From Desulfobacteraceae bacterium (lineage in GTDB: Bacteria; Desulfobacterota; Desulfobacteria; Desulfobacterales; SURF-7), in contig QZKS01000026.1 in the NCBI GenBank assembly GCA_003599865.1, positions 17,804-81,803 on the forward strand: a stretch of DNA of 64,000 nucleotides. Reading direction: 5' to 3'. Numbering within the stretch: the first letter of the stretch is position 1; each line of letters starts with the position of its first letter. A program made the translations under genes and the position numbers. Positions 1 to 8,262 of the stretch are shown one piece after another. The notes beneath the pieces are model-generated. The model had not been told where the DNA came from and searched no databases. It saw only the letters and a list, made by a program, of their open reading frames with translations.

Positions 1-1
1 T

Positions 2-487
2 GCCGAGGTTGCCGTACATCTCAATCAAACCATGGATATACAAGTCATTCCGGGCATTGAAATCACTCATGTGCCTCCGGCACATATCGCGATGGTTGCC
101 CAAAAGGCCCGGGCTCTGGGCGCAAAAATCATCATCGTTCACGGCGAGACCATCGTCGAACCGGTTGCCCCCGGAACCAACCGGGCGGCGCTTGAGTCAG
201 ACATCGATGTCCTGGCCCACCCGGGACTGATTTCCGAGGAAGACGTCATCCTTGCCAGGGAAAAAGGAATATTTCTCGAAATCACCGCCCGGAAAGGGCA
301 TTCCCTCACCAACGGTCATGTTGCCAAACTGGCCCGGAAACACGGCGCAGGAATGGTCATTGATACAGATACCCATGAACCCGGAGATCTGATCAATCAG
401 GACCAGGCACTCCGGGTGGTTCTGGGGGCGGGTTTGTCGGAAAATGATTTCCAGGCCATGCAGAAGAATGCTTCAACATTTCTGTAG
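2..487 (+). CDS. PHP-domain phosphoesterase (5' end outside window)
   Basis: The reading frame is open from the first bases of the window, so this is the C-terminal 161 residues of a longer protein. The visible part has the pattern of the PHP (polymerase and histidinol phosphatase) metal-dependent phosphoesterase fold: a buried Glu in PGIEITH, a His in IIVHGE, a His in DVLAHPG and an Asp-x-His pair in DTDTHEP, which are the usual metal ligands. PHP proteins hydrolyse phosphoesters such as histidinol phosphate or nucleotides in the cytoplasm. The length and the order of motifs fit a stand-alone PHP protein of about 210 residues and not a DNA polymerase, but the substrate cannot be read from the sequence. 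The gene ends just before an octamer repeat and converges on the next gene. Confidence 0.8.
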   Translation, partial: AEVAVHLNQTMDIQVIPGIEITHVPPAHIAMVAQKARALGAKIIIVHGETIVEPVAPGTNRAALESDIDVLAHPGLISEEDVILAREKGIFLEITARKGHSLTNGHVAKLARKHGAGMVIDTDTHEPGDLINQDQALRVVLGAGLSENDFQAMQKNASTFL

Positions 488-502
488 CCATAAGCGTTGC
501 CC

Positions 503-550
503 GTTGTCCGGTTATCCGGTTATCCCGTTATCCGGTTGTCCGGTTGTCCG
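503..550. repeat. Tandem octamer repeat, six units
   Basis: Six contiguous 8-base units alternate between GTTGTCCG and GTTATCCG, with one unit ending in C instead of G. The run lies between the ends of two convergent genes and outside any credible reading frame. Unit length and near identity suggest slippage-prone simple-sequence DNA. No function can be assigned. Confidence 0.85.
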
Positions 551-579
551 GTCAGCCTGTGACAATAAGCCGCCCACTC

Positions 580-1071
580 CTATCTTTGCCCGGAGAGCAG
601 CAGATCGATTTCCCGGGTCAGCCTGTCCACAACATCATCTTCCTGCGCAGGAACGGAAGCGGACGTGATGGCGTCAACGCCTTTGTAACTGTAAACCGAC
701 TCCGGATCACCGGCTGTAAAAAATACCACAATCTTCCGGCTGTCCTGCCGGGAATCGATAAATCTTTTAACTTCCCGGTTGAATCCGCCCCAGGCCATTA
801 ATGTATCCATGATCAATACGGCATCGTATTGATCCTCATCAATACCCTCAAGCTTATCCAGATTGACGACATCGATATGACAGATATGCTGATAGTTATT
901 CATCAGCCTTTCCCGGATGCTGTCCTTGAACTCACTGGAATCACCCGCAATGACCAGACGATAGGATGCATCCGGATTCTCCACGGTGGTTTCCCGGATA
1001 TTTTTGCTGCATGCGGTAGCCAGCAAGACAATCATGAAAAAAAAGAAAAAATCGTTCCATCGGGTGCGCAT
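580..1071 (-). CDS. Small lipoprotein with flavodoxin-like domain
   Basis: Predicted lipoprotein of 163 residues. The N-terminus is basic, followed by an unusual run of five phenylalanines and a lipobox (LATAC), so the mature protein would begin at Cys near residue 21 and be anchored in a membrane. The start at 1071 is chosen because AAGGAG sits six bases upstream; an ATG two codons earlier touches the ribosome site. The mature part alternates beta strands and helices (YRLVIAGDS, YDAVLIMDT, RKIVVFFTAGDP), which resembles a flavodoxin-like or response-regulator-like fold but lacks a clear flavin motif. I do not recognise a specific family. It converges on the PHP gene and is followed at a distance by the barrel fusion gene on the same strand. 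Confidence 0.7.
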   Translation of the reverse strand: MRTRWNDFFFFFMIVLLATACSKNIRETTVENPDASYRLVIAGDSSEFKDSIRERLMNNYQHICHIDVVNLDKLEGIDEDQYDAVLIMDTLMAWGGFNREVKRFIDSRQDSRKIVVFFTAGDPESVYSYKGVDAITSASVPAQEDDVVDRLTREIDLLLSGQR

Positions 1072-1190
1072 ATTCATCTCCTTGAAAACCCATTGTAGTG
1101 TTCGGTCCGGTGCTGCCGGAAATGACGGGACTGAACATCTCTACCAAATTCACAGCAAAGTTTCAATGAGGAGTAATTCCTGCCCGGCAA

Positions 1191-3332
1191 TTAAAACATC
1201 TTGAAATCCGTCTTGAGATCAAGAGAAAGGATAAAATGGGATTCCGTATATTTCTGTTCATAATCCATGGAGTCGAAAAACGACCATTTGTGTTTGGCGG
1301 ATACCCCCAGAAAGGAATTCAGCTTAAAGGAAAGGGCATTGACGATTTCTGTCCGCAACTGGCGGTTATCCGGTTTCAATCGCTCAAAACCGTAGAAGGC
1401 ATCCAGGTTGAATATATAGAATATATTCTGCCATAGTTCGATTTTGGAATCCGCCAGACATTCAAAACCGGCAACCAGTTCATTGGCAGGATCCCGGGTT
1501 TGCTTTTCAAAACCAAGCCCCAGTTTCCCATTCAGATATCGGGTCTCGAACAGGGCGCCTGCCGTTTCCCGGAACATCAACGGCCTTTTGCCGTCTACGT
1601 CCTGAACCACCGTGTCTGCTTGTGATTTATGGTACGGTTTGACATTCGGATAGAGGTTATAGGTGTAAACCAGCGTTCCCCGCAACTGGTTCTGCAGGTA
1701 GTCGTCATCCTTGCTGACAAAATAAATATAAGGTGTCAGAATCAACTGGTGATAACGGTTATAGATCGTAAAATCGATTTTATCTTCAATACCCCACTTG
1801 GTATAGGAATCTGTTGGTTTTCCCGGGGGCACATCATCCATGCTGCCGCGGGATACATCGGACTGTTCAAAAAAATTGGACAGCGATACATCCACCAGCA
1901 ATCCGAATCGCCGGTCCAGATAATGAAAATCATTTTTGGCAATCACCTGATCCGTTTTCAAGTCCTCACTGATCATGTCGGAAATGGATTTCCATGAATT
2001 GGTATAGCTGATCACCCTGTCCGATTGTTTTTCAATCCGTTCAAAAACCTTCTGTGTTGAACAGATCCGGTATGTTCTCTTGTCATTGATCGGATATCCC
2101 TGCACCTGACCGTTATCGATTCCGGCGGCCAGGAGATTTCCCTGATCACGGATTGCATTTTTCAGTTCCTTTCCGGAAATACGATAGGTAAAAAGGGGAA
2201 AGTCATCATTCACAATGAAAAGAATATCCGAGTAGGTCACTCGTCCTGAAAGCACTCCGGGCGAGATTGCCTTTTTGTCCAGCAAAACAACCTCAACCCC
2301 GAAACGGTGACGCAGGAGTTCTGCCGTTTTATGACCATTCAGAGACAACTCTCCGGAAAAATTTTCGGTCACGGCCTGATTCCCTTCTGATGCGAACTGG
2401 GATTTCCAAAGTGTCAGCCGTTTGATAAAATCAAGATAGTTCTGGGAAGGAGTCGGGGAAGGAGAAGGAGCGGCAAACTGAAGTGTGCGAACCTCCAGTT
2501 TTTCCCCCATGGCCAGTGTCAGGCTGTAGAATCCATCCGGTTTCGTCAGGGTAACCAGGGATCTGCCGGAATCGATATCCACCCGGGAGGCCCTGGTCGT
2601 GAACAGCTTCCCTTCGGAATCACCGCCGCTGATGCAAAGTGAAATGTCCGGATGCTTTTCCATGAGATCGAAATTTTCCTCATAGGAAAGGCCGGACAAT
2701 ACGACAATGTAATCTGTTTTCTCGGCCTTGAGCCTGTCGATATGGATAGACAGGATTTGATGAATATCGCAAAAGCTGGCTTCAAAAAGCTGTTTTTCCG
2801 CAACATCCAGAAAACCTTTTGGGGATGTGATACCGATAAAACCGAATTGCTTTCCTTTAATGATGGATGTGAAATAGGGCGAGAACACCGTCTGGCCGTT
2901 TTTCTCAATATTTGCCGATAATAAGGTAGTCTTCTTGCTCTGGGCCAGAAATGTCAGATTCCCCAGGCCGATATTCAGGTCATTGGAAGAAACCAGCGTA
3001 GCTGCAAAATCAAAATAATCCAGATAGTCCATCATCACGGACCCATAGGAAAACTTGGAAAGAAGCCCCGGATAAAAGGCATTGCCCAGATCGATCATGA
3101 GATCGCCTGATTTTTTCTCCTTTTCCTGAATCAGCGCCTGGGCCATGACCAGCATGGGATCTTCCTGGTCCTGATTTTCCGCTGAAGTGCTGAAATTCCC
3201 CTGCAGATTGGCGGTAAGAAGAATCGTTGCGGTCGGATCCGGAGGCCCTGCAAACATGATCGTCGGAAACAGCCATATCAGTACTGATACAAAAAGAATC
3301 CCGGCTTTTTTCATTCCTGAGAATACAATCAT
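1191..3332 (-). CDS. Degenerate 5'-nucleotidase fused to probable outer-membrane beta-barrel
   Basis: About 713 residues. An N-terminal signal peptide (to about residue 28) leads into a metallophosphoesterase/5'-nucleotidase-like domain followed by a 5'-nucleotidase C-terminal-type domain with SGELSLNGHKTAELL and NDDFPLFTYRISGKEL. Family metal ligands look lost: the usual DxH motif reads TANLQGNF (residues 40-47), the GNHE-like site reads SSNDLN, and the GGHSH-like site reads GGDSEG. From about residue 482 to the end the protein switches to short amphipathic strands and finishes with an aromatic-ending strand and a terminal Phe, as in outer-membrane barrels. It probably sits in the outer membrane and may bind rather than cleave nucleotide-like ligands. 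Two possible ATGs (3332 and 3314) both give a signal peptide. It follows the coiled-coil lipoprotein gene by 25 bases, so the two are likely co-transcribed. Confidence 0.75.
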   Translation of the reverse strand: MIVFSGMKKAGILFVSVLIWLFPTIMFAGPPDPTATILLTANLQGNFSTSAENQDQEDPMLVMAQALIQEKEKKSGDLMIDLGNAFYPGLLSKFSYGSVMMDYLDYFDFAATLVSSNDLNIGLGNLTFLAQSKKTTLLSANIEKNGQTVFSPYFTSIIKGKQFGFIGITSPKGFLDVAEKQLFEASFCDIHQILSIHIDRLKAEKTDYIVVLSGLSYEENFDLMEKHPDISLCISGGDSEGKLFTTRASRVDIDSGRSLVTLTKPDGFYSLTLAMGEKLEVRTLQFAAPSPSPTPSQNYLDFIKRLTLWKSQFASEGNQAVTENFSGELSLNGHKTAELLRHRFGVEVVLLDKKAISPGVLSGRVTYSDILFIVNDDFPLFTYRISGKELKNAIRDQGNLLAAGIDNGQVQGYPINDKRTYRICSTQKVFERIEKQSDRVISYTNSWKSISDMISEDLKTDQVIAKNDFHYLDRRFGLLVDVSLSNFFEQSDVSRGSMDDVPPGKPTDSYTKWGIEDKIDFTIYNRYHQLILTPYIYFVSKDDDYLQNQLRGTLVYTYNLYPNVKPYHKSQADTVVQDVDGKRPLMFRETAGALFETRYLNGKLGLGFEKQTRDPANELVAGFECLADSKIELWQNIFYIFNLDAFYGFERLKPDNRQLRTEIVNALSFKLNSFLGVSAKHKWSFFDSMDYEQKYTESHFILSLDLKTDFKMF

Positions 3333-3357
3333 CACCAATATCTTTTTCCGGAGGTGC

Positions 3358-4110
3358 TTATTGTTTGGGCGCCTGTTGCACTGTCTCGGGCGCAGGCTCT
3401 GACTTATCAGAGCTGTTGCCGACCAGAGCCCTGTATTCATCAATTATTTTTTGCATGCTCTCCATCTTTATCTGGGCCTCTGCAATGGTGTTTTTCAGAC
3501 CCTCAATCTGACTCCCGGCCTGGGTCAAAGCGGTATTCAGGGATTCCAATTCCGCTTCTTTTTCCGATAATTCCTTTGTCAAGGCATTCAAACGGTTTTC
3601 ATATTCCTTTGTTTTCTCTGAAAAGCCTGCTTTTAATGCCTCACGTTCCTCCCTGAACTCGGCTTTCTGTTTGTTTAACGCCAGATTGAACGCTGCGGTT
3701 TCTTCAGCAAGCTGGTTCCGGATCTGGGTATTCAAACCGGTCAACTCCTGTATCTTTGCATGGCTTTGTTCTTCCAGCATTTTGTACTGGATTTCCAGGG
3801 TGCCATATTGTTCCTGCATCCTGGCCATATCCTGTTCATAATTCTGATTCAAGGTCACAATATCCGCGCGTAACCCTTTGGCCTCTTTTTTCAGCTGTCG
3901 TATTTCCGTCCTGCAAATCCGATTTTCCCCTTTGACCACCTCGTTTTCACGCATCGCAAGACTCAGATTGTTCTTCATGAGGTGGTATTCGGCCCTGATC
4001 TGTTCATTGGTCTTGGGTATTTCCCCATTTGGGGGGGTATTGATATTGCGCAAGGCTATACAGGAAATGGTTGTTGTGCAAATCATCAGTAAAATCAATA
4101 ATCTTTTCAT
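3358..4110 (-). CDS. Coiled-coil lipoprotein
   Basis: Predicted lipoprotein of 250 residues. The chosen start (MKRLLILL) gives a short signal peptide ending in a lipobox with Cys near residue 17; an upstream in-frame ATG would spoil the signal. From about residue 35 to 225 the sequence is a nearly unbroken heptad-rich coiled coil full of Glu, Lys, Gln and Leu, followed by a Pro/Gln/Ala-rich tail. It is probably tethered to a membrane and spans part of the periplasm as a rod. The downstream gene codes for a signal-peptide protein with a barrel-like C-terminus, so the pair may form an envelope complex; that is inference. No enzymatic motif is visible and I do not recognise a named family. Confidence 0.75.
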   Translation of the reverse strand: MKRLLILLMICTTTISCIALRNINTPPNGEIPKTNEQIRAEYHLMKNNLSLAMRENEVVKGENRICRTEIRQLKKEAKGLRADIVTLNQNYEQDMARMQEQYGTLEIQYKMLEEQSHAKIQELTGLNTQIRNQLAEETAAFNLALNKQKAEFREEREALKAGFSEKTKEYENRLNALTKELSEKEAELESLNTALTQAGSQIEGLKNTIAEAQIKMESMQKIIDEYRALVGNSSDKSEPAPETVQQAPKQ

Positions 4111-4270
4111 GTTTCTATCATCTCTGGCGGTAATGGGCAAAAAAAAATGGAATCATAACCTGTTCCTGCAAATTGTTCCCGCGACCCGGGAACGTCAGTT
4201 TGAGCAGGGGTGAACTATGCCGAAAAAGCATTTCCGTGTCAATCATCATTTGCCTGCTAAGGCTATGGCA

Positions 4271-4717
4271 TCATTTCGGTTGATCGCATCCAAGCGTACG
4301 AACCAGCTTAAGGATCTCAATATCGATTTTCGGCAGGGCAATCTCCGGAGGTTCCACATCAATGTCATGAATATGCCAGTAGGTGATCCTTTCCGCCCAA
4401 TCCGGAAATAATTGTTTCATCATCTCAAAATGTTCGGCCTGTTTCAGGGCAATGGTCAGATCTGCTTTTTCCAGATCTTTTTCTGCCATCTGAAGGGGAT
4501 ATCGATGGTCGTTTCCCGTGCGGATCCCCAGATATTCCAGACGGTCTGTCACAACAGAATAGATCGGCCCCGGATTGTTGTGCTGCGAGGCAAGGATACC
4601 CCGGGAATCCGCCCTCCAGTTCAATCCGCACTCACCGGCATAATGATTGAACAGCAGCTCGGAATAGCGGCTGCGGTAATAATTGGCCGTACAGAAAAAA
4701 AGAATTGTTTTTGGCAT
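4271..4717 (-). CDS. Low-molecular-weight protein-tyrosine-phosphatase-like protein
   Basis: The N-terminus has the phosphatase P-loop C-x5-R (Cys9 to Arg15, CTANYYRS) directly after the first hydrophobic strand, the layout of low-molecular-weight tyrosine phosphatases and arsenate reductases. The start at 4717 has AGGTGA about five bases upstream; a start four codons earlier is less likely. The 148-residue length fits the family. The canonical C-terminal DP loop is not obvious; HDIDVEPPE may supply the acid. The loop has two tyrosines where family members usually have small residues, so substrate preference may differ. It could dephosphorylate a protein or a small phosphoester in the cytoplasm. 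It stands alone between two other minus-strand genes. Confidence 0.75.
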   Translation of the reverse strand: MPKTILFFCTANYYRSRYSELLFNHYAGECGLNWRADSRGILASQHNNPGPIYSVVTDRLEYLGIRTGNDHRYPLQMAEKDLEKADLTIALKQAEHFEMMKQLFPDWAERITYWHIHDIDVEPPEIALPKIDIEILKLVRTLGCDQPK

Positions 4718-4765
4718 GGTCACCTGCATTCCAACTTGTTTTTTTGAACTCCCGGAATAACAAAA

Positions 4766-6337
4766 TTATTGATCCGGTATCAGGCTCATGGCCCTTTCCG
4801 CCAGCGCCGTAATGGTCAGACTGGGATTTGCCCCGATATTGGCGGATACGGCAGAGCCGTCCACAATGTAAAGCCCTGGATAGCCGAATACTTCATGGCT
4901 GGTACTGATCACCCCGTTTTCTGCGGAACTTCCCATATGGCATCCTCCCAGGATATGGGCGGTGGTCGCGGTGTTGCCGATGCTCTCGGTCAGGATATTG
5001 AGCGGCTGTCCATTACAGGCTTCCGCCAGTTTTTTGGCTGCTTCATTTGCCACCGGCAGGAACGTGGGTGCTTCCTTTCCTTTCACAATCCTGGATTTTA
5101 AACCCCTCCGAAACAGAAAAGAGGCCTTTCTGCCATATTCCAGGGAAAGCTGGTTATCCAGGTGCTGCATCACCGTCAGCACGGTCACCCGCTTGTGCCA
5201 GTTTCCGGCTGTCCAGTTTTTATAGATGGATGAAGGCCGGAGCAGCATCATACCCAGTGTTTTCAAGGAACGGATGATCGGGTTGGGATGATCCACCAGC
5301 GGTCCGGTAAAAAATTTCATATAGTCATAGCCGTGGGGAAAACGGTTCTGGGTGATATGGGTATGTTCATCCGGATAAAAATGGGAAGAAATGGCCGTGC
5401 CGTATGTAAGATCCAGATTTTCGTCCGATGCCAGGGCGCCGACAATGGCCTCACTATTGGTGCGCACGATCCTGCCAAGCCGGCCGGATATTTTCGGAAG
5501 AGATTTTTTCACTTCCCGGCAGTGAAACAGCAGCTCGAGGGTTCCCAGAACCCCGGCAGAGATGATCAGTTTTTTGGCCTGAATGGGCGGGTATTTTCGA
5601 AACGGATTGATGGGATGCCGGGCTTCCACCTGATATCCGCCGTTTGCCAGCGGCAGGATATTGGTAACTTTTCGGAACGGCAGAATTGATGCGCCCAGAC
5701 GCTGCGCAAGGTAAAGATAATTTTTATCCAGGGTATTCTTGGAACCATGGGGGCAACCGGTCAGGCATCTTCCGCACAAATGACATCCGGGCCTGTTGGG
5801 CCCCTTGCCGTTAAAAAACGGGTCCGGCGACATGACTTCCGGTGTTCCAAAATAAATACCGTTGGGTGTTGGACCATAGGTGTCGGCCGCACCCATTTTC
5901 TCGGCTGTCTTTTTCAGGAATTCGTCCTGAATATCAACGGTAGGGTTGTTCACCACTCCCAGCATGGTCGAAGCTGTTGCATAATGCTGCGCAAGCTCTT
6001 CCTTCCAGTCAATCCCCAGCGATGACCATGCCGGATCTTTGTAGAATTCATCCTTGGGCTTCAGGAGAACGGCGGCATACACATGGCTTCCACCGCCCAC
6101 ACCGATGCCGCGTACCAGGGTCATATGCTGAAAAAAGTCCTGAGAAAAATACCCGGTCAAACCAAGGGCCGGCATCCAGGTTAAACGATGGATGCGGGCA
6201 TCCCCCTCTTCCATATCCTCGGGCGTAACCTGTCTGCCCTGCTCCAGAACGACAACCTTATATCCTTTTTCAGACAGACGAAGAGCGGACACGCTTCCGC
6301 CAAAGCCGCTGCCGATGATCGCATAATCATAATTCAT
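4766..6337 (-). CDS. GMC-family FAD-dependent oxidoreductase with ferredoxin-like Cys motif
   Basis: Flavoprotein of 523 residues. The N-terminus carries the FAD-binding Rossmann motif GSGFGG (residues 9-14) and the ribityl region (VRGIGVGGGSHVY); the C-terminus has the family pattern LGGCHMG and DGSAVSANIGANPSLTITAL. This resembles the cholesterol-oxidase branch of glucose-methanol-choline oxidoreductases, which oxidise alcohols or sterol-like substrates. Around residues 183-194 there is C-x2-C-x2-C-x3-C-P, the spacing of a [4Fe-4S] ferredoxin motif, which could pass electrons to or from FAD. Start 6337 is preferred because GGAGCAGG lies just upstream. There is no signal peptide, so it is probably cytoplasmic. 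The substrate is unknown. Confidence 0.85.
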   Translation of the reverse strand: MNYDYAIIGSGFGGSVSALRLSEKGYKVVVLEQGRQVTPEDMEEGDARIHRLTWMPALGLTGYFSQDFFQHMTLVRGIGVGGGSHVYAAVLLKPKDEFYKDPAWSSLGIDWKEELAQHYATASTMLGVVNNPTVDIQDEFLKKTAEKMGAADTYGPTPNGIYFGTPEVMSPDPFFNGKGPNRPGCHLCGRCLTGCPHGSKNTLDKNYLYLAQRLGASILPFRKVTNILPLANGGYQVEARHPINPFRKYPPIQAKKLIISAGVLGTLELLFHCREVKKSLPKISGRLGRIVRTNSEAIVGALASDENLDLTYGTAISSHFYPDEHTHITQNRFPHGYDYMKFFTGPLVDHPNPIIRSLKTLGMMLLRPSSIYKNWTAGNWHKRVTVLTVMQHLDNQLSLEYGRKASFLFRRGLKSRIVKGKEAPTFLPVANEAAKKLAEACNGQPLNILTESIGNTATTAHILGGCHMGSSAENGVISTSHEVFGYPGLYIVDGSAVSANIGANPSLTITALAERAMSLIPDQ

Positions 6338-6478
6338 AGCCTGCTCCATTCCATGATTGAAAAAAATTTTATCCATTATTAGCCGAACAGGCGGAAGAAT
6401 CCAACAGATTTCTGAAATTCGGATTAAAAAACAGATAACATCTTTATTTAATAGTCTATATATGGGCAGGATGGGGAA

Positions 6479-7765
6479 CTACTCCCACTTTCGCCGGTCG
6501 TCGATTTTGGAAAATTTCTCCGGCAGGGTTCCACGGTCTATAAACTCCACTTTTCCGCGGACGCGCATGCTTTCAGGAATGGCGGATTCGATCCGTTTGG
6601 CAAGATCATTGGAGGGTAAAATGCCCTTTGCAAGAATCACCTTAAGGGTCATCTGGTCCACATGCCCTTCTCTGGTGACGACCACCTGACAGTCCTCAAT
6701 CTCATCAAATTTGGCAGCCACATTGTCAACATTGCCCGGATGGATGAACATGCCTTTGACCTTGGTGACCTGATCCAGCCGCCCAAGTATTTTGACAAGA
6801 CGACCTGTGGTCCGGCCGCAAGGACAGGGTTCATCCGTATAATAGGAAAGATCGCCGGTTCCAAAACGAATCATGGGATAGACTTCATCAAATACGGTGG
6901 TGACAATCTCTCCGGTTTCCCCGGGTCCAAGCTGCTTTCCGGTTTCCGGGTCAACGATTTCCACAATGCAGTTATAGGGAAAATGCATCCCGTTTTTATG
7001 GAAGCATTCATACCCCATGCATCCCACATCAGCGGTTCCATATCCCTGTCGTACAATCATGCCAAAGGTTTCTTCCAGCTCGGACCGAAGGGATTCGGGA
7101 AGCATTTCGCCGGAAACAAAACCGACTTTGAGACAAAGATCCTTTTGGGGATGATAATGGAATTCCTGTGCTTTTTTGGCAACAGCCATGAGAAAACTGG
7201 GTGTTCCGATATATCCGGTTACGCCCAGGTCGTGCATCATTTTCACTTGCTGCTCCGTGTTTCCGACACCACCGGGCGTGGCAATGCAGCCCAGCCGGTG
7301 AAGGGCGTCCTCAAACCAGAAAGCCGGAGGTACCAGATGATAGCTGAAGGTCACCTGGCCGATATCCCCCCTGCGGAACCCGGCGGCAAAAAATGCCTGG
7401 GTCCATCGGTCATTTTTGCTTTCCGTATCCTCGGGTTCATAAATGGGTCCGGGCGACATGCAGATTCGTTTCAGTCTCTCCATCGGAACTCCCAAAAAAC
7501 CGCCGAATGGAGGGTCTTTCTTCTGAAGCGATGCCAGTTCATGTTTGTGCGTAATGGGAAGCTTTTCAAGATCCTTTACGGTCCGGACATCCTGGGGTTT
7601 CAGTCCCGCAGACGCAAACTTTTTTTGAATGGCCGGAGCATTCCGGAAGGCATGGGAGACAATTTTCTGAAGCTCTTTTGAAAGATATTGATTTCTTTCA
7701 TCAGAAGACATGGTTTCAAGGGTCTGATGATAAAATCCTTTGCTGCGATCCGTTTCCGATGCCAT
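6479..7765 (-). CDS. Phenylacetate-CoA-ligase-family protein with altered P-loop
   Basis: Member of the PaaK branch of adenylate-forming enzymes, 428 residues, close to the usual 430. Recognisable parts are the GYGTADVG region, GETGEIVTT, the aromatic-containing FGTGDLSYY motif, the zinc-site-like PCPCGRTTGR and a C-terminal LGRLDQVTKVKG hinge. The nucleotide P-loop normally reading SSGTTGxP is replaced by SPGPIYEP, so ATP use may be altered. The family forms acyl-CoA thioesters from aryl or other carboxylic acids. It is the last gene of the long LIV operon and follows the usp gene by about 48 bases, suggesting it processes the imported compound. A good ribosome site precedes the ATG. Confidence 0.8.
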   Translation of the reverse strand: MASETDRSKGFYHQTLETMSSDERNQYLSKELQKIVSHAFRNAPAIQKKFASAGLKPQDVRTVKDLEKLPITHKHELASLQKKDPPFGGFLGVPMERLKRICMSPGPIYEPEDTESKNDRWTQAFFAAGFRRGDIGQVTFSYHLVPPAFWFEDALHRLGCIATPGGVGNTEQQVKMMHDLGVTGYIGTPSFLMAVAKKAQEFHYHPQKDLCLKVGFVSGEMLPESLRSELEETFGMIVRQGYGTADVGCMGYECFHKNGMHFPYNCIVEIVDPETGKQLGPGETGEIVTTVFDEVYPMIRFGTGDLSYYTDEPCPCGRTTGRLVKILGRLDQVTKVKGMFIHPGNVDNVAAKFDEIEDCQVVVTREGHVDQMTLKVILAKGILPSNDLAKRIESAIPESMRVRGKVEFIDRGTLPEKFSKIDDRRKWE

Positions 7766-7813
7766 AAATACACTCTCCCGTATTAATTGATGTATTCCGC
7801 CTTCCGTTTCCGA

Positions 7814-8206
7814 CTATTTTGTCGTTGTTACCGGACACGGAGCCTTGAGAATCAGATACTGGGCGGTAGACCCCAGAAGGAGTTTCTGGGTTTTTGATTT
7901 TTTTTCAACGCCGGCGAATATATGATCCACAGCCTTGTCTTTGGCAAACTTGACAAGATCCTCTCCCGGTGTCATACCTCTTGCCATCTGGTGGATTTCG
8001 CACACCAACCCCTCCGCTTCCAGTTTTTTCCGGGCCTCTTCCAAAGCCTGTTCCGCTTTGCGCACCTCGTCGATTCTTTCCCGGCTTCCGCCTTCCATGG
8101 AAGTCACAAGGTAAACCTTTGCGTGAAAGGCCTTTGCATAATCCTTGGCCAGATCCAGAGCGGCATTGGAAGCAGCAGATCCGTTATATCCAACCAGTAT
8201 ATTCAT
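7814..8206 (-). CDS. Universal stress protein (UspA family)
   Basis: Single Usp domain of 130 residues: N-terminal strand MNILVGYNGS, an internal helix-rich region and a C-terminal GSTAQYLILKAPCPVTTTK. The ATP-binding version usually has G-x2-G-x9-G-S/T; here the corresponding stretch reads GVEKKSKTQKLLLGSTAQ, which only partly keeps the glycines, so nucleotide binding is uncertain. Such proteins are cytoplasmic stress or transport-associated proteins. The gene lies inside the LIV operon between livF and the PaaK-like gene, and GGGAG sits six bases before the ATG. Usp genes next to organic-acid transporters are common, but the role here is unknown. Confidence 0.85.
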   Translation of the reverse strand: MNILVGYNGSAASNAALDLAKDYAKAFHAKVYLVTSMEGGSRERIDEVRKAEQALEEARKKLEAEGLVCEIHQMARGMTPGEDLVKFAKDKAVDHIFAGVEKKSKTQKLLLGSTAQYLILKAPCPVTTTK

Positions 8207-8262
8207 GGTTATCTCCCTGTCAGAGGTTTGTGCCTCATCGTTTCGTCTTCTTGGTTTGTTAT

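Noticed and set aside
503..550. CRISPR array
   Set aside because: The units are only eight bases, contiguous and without spacers; no cas gene is present.
4217..4411. Small plus-strand frame before the phosphatase-like gene
   Set aside because: It overlaps the 3' end of the minus-strand phosphatase-like gene, has no family motif and a weak ribosome site.
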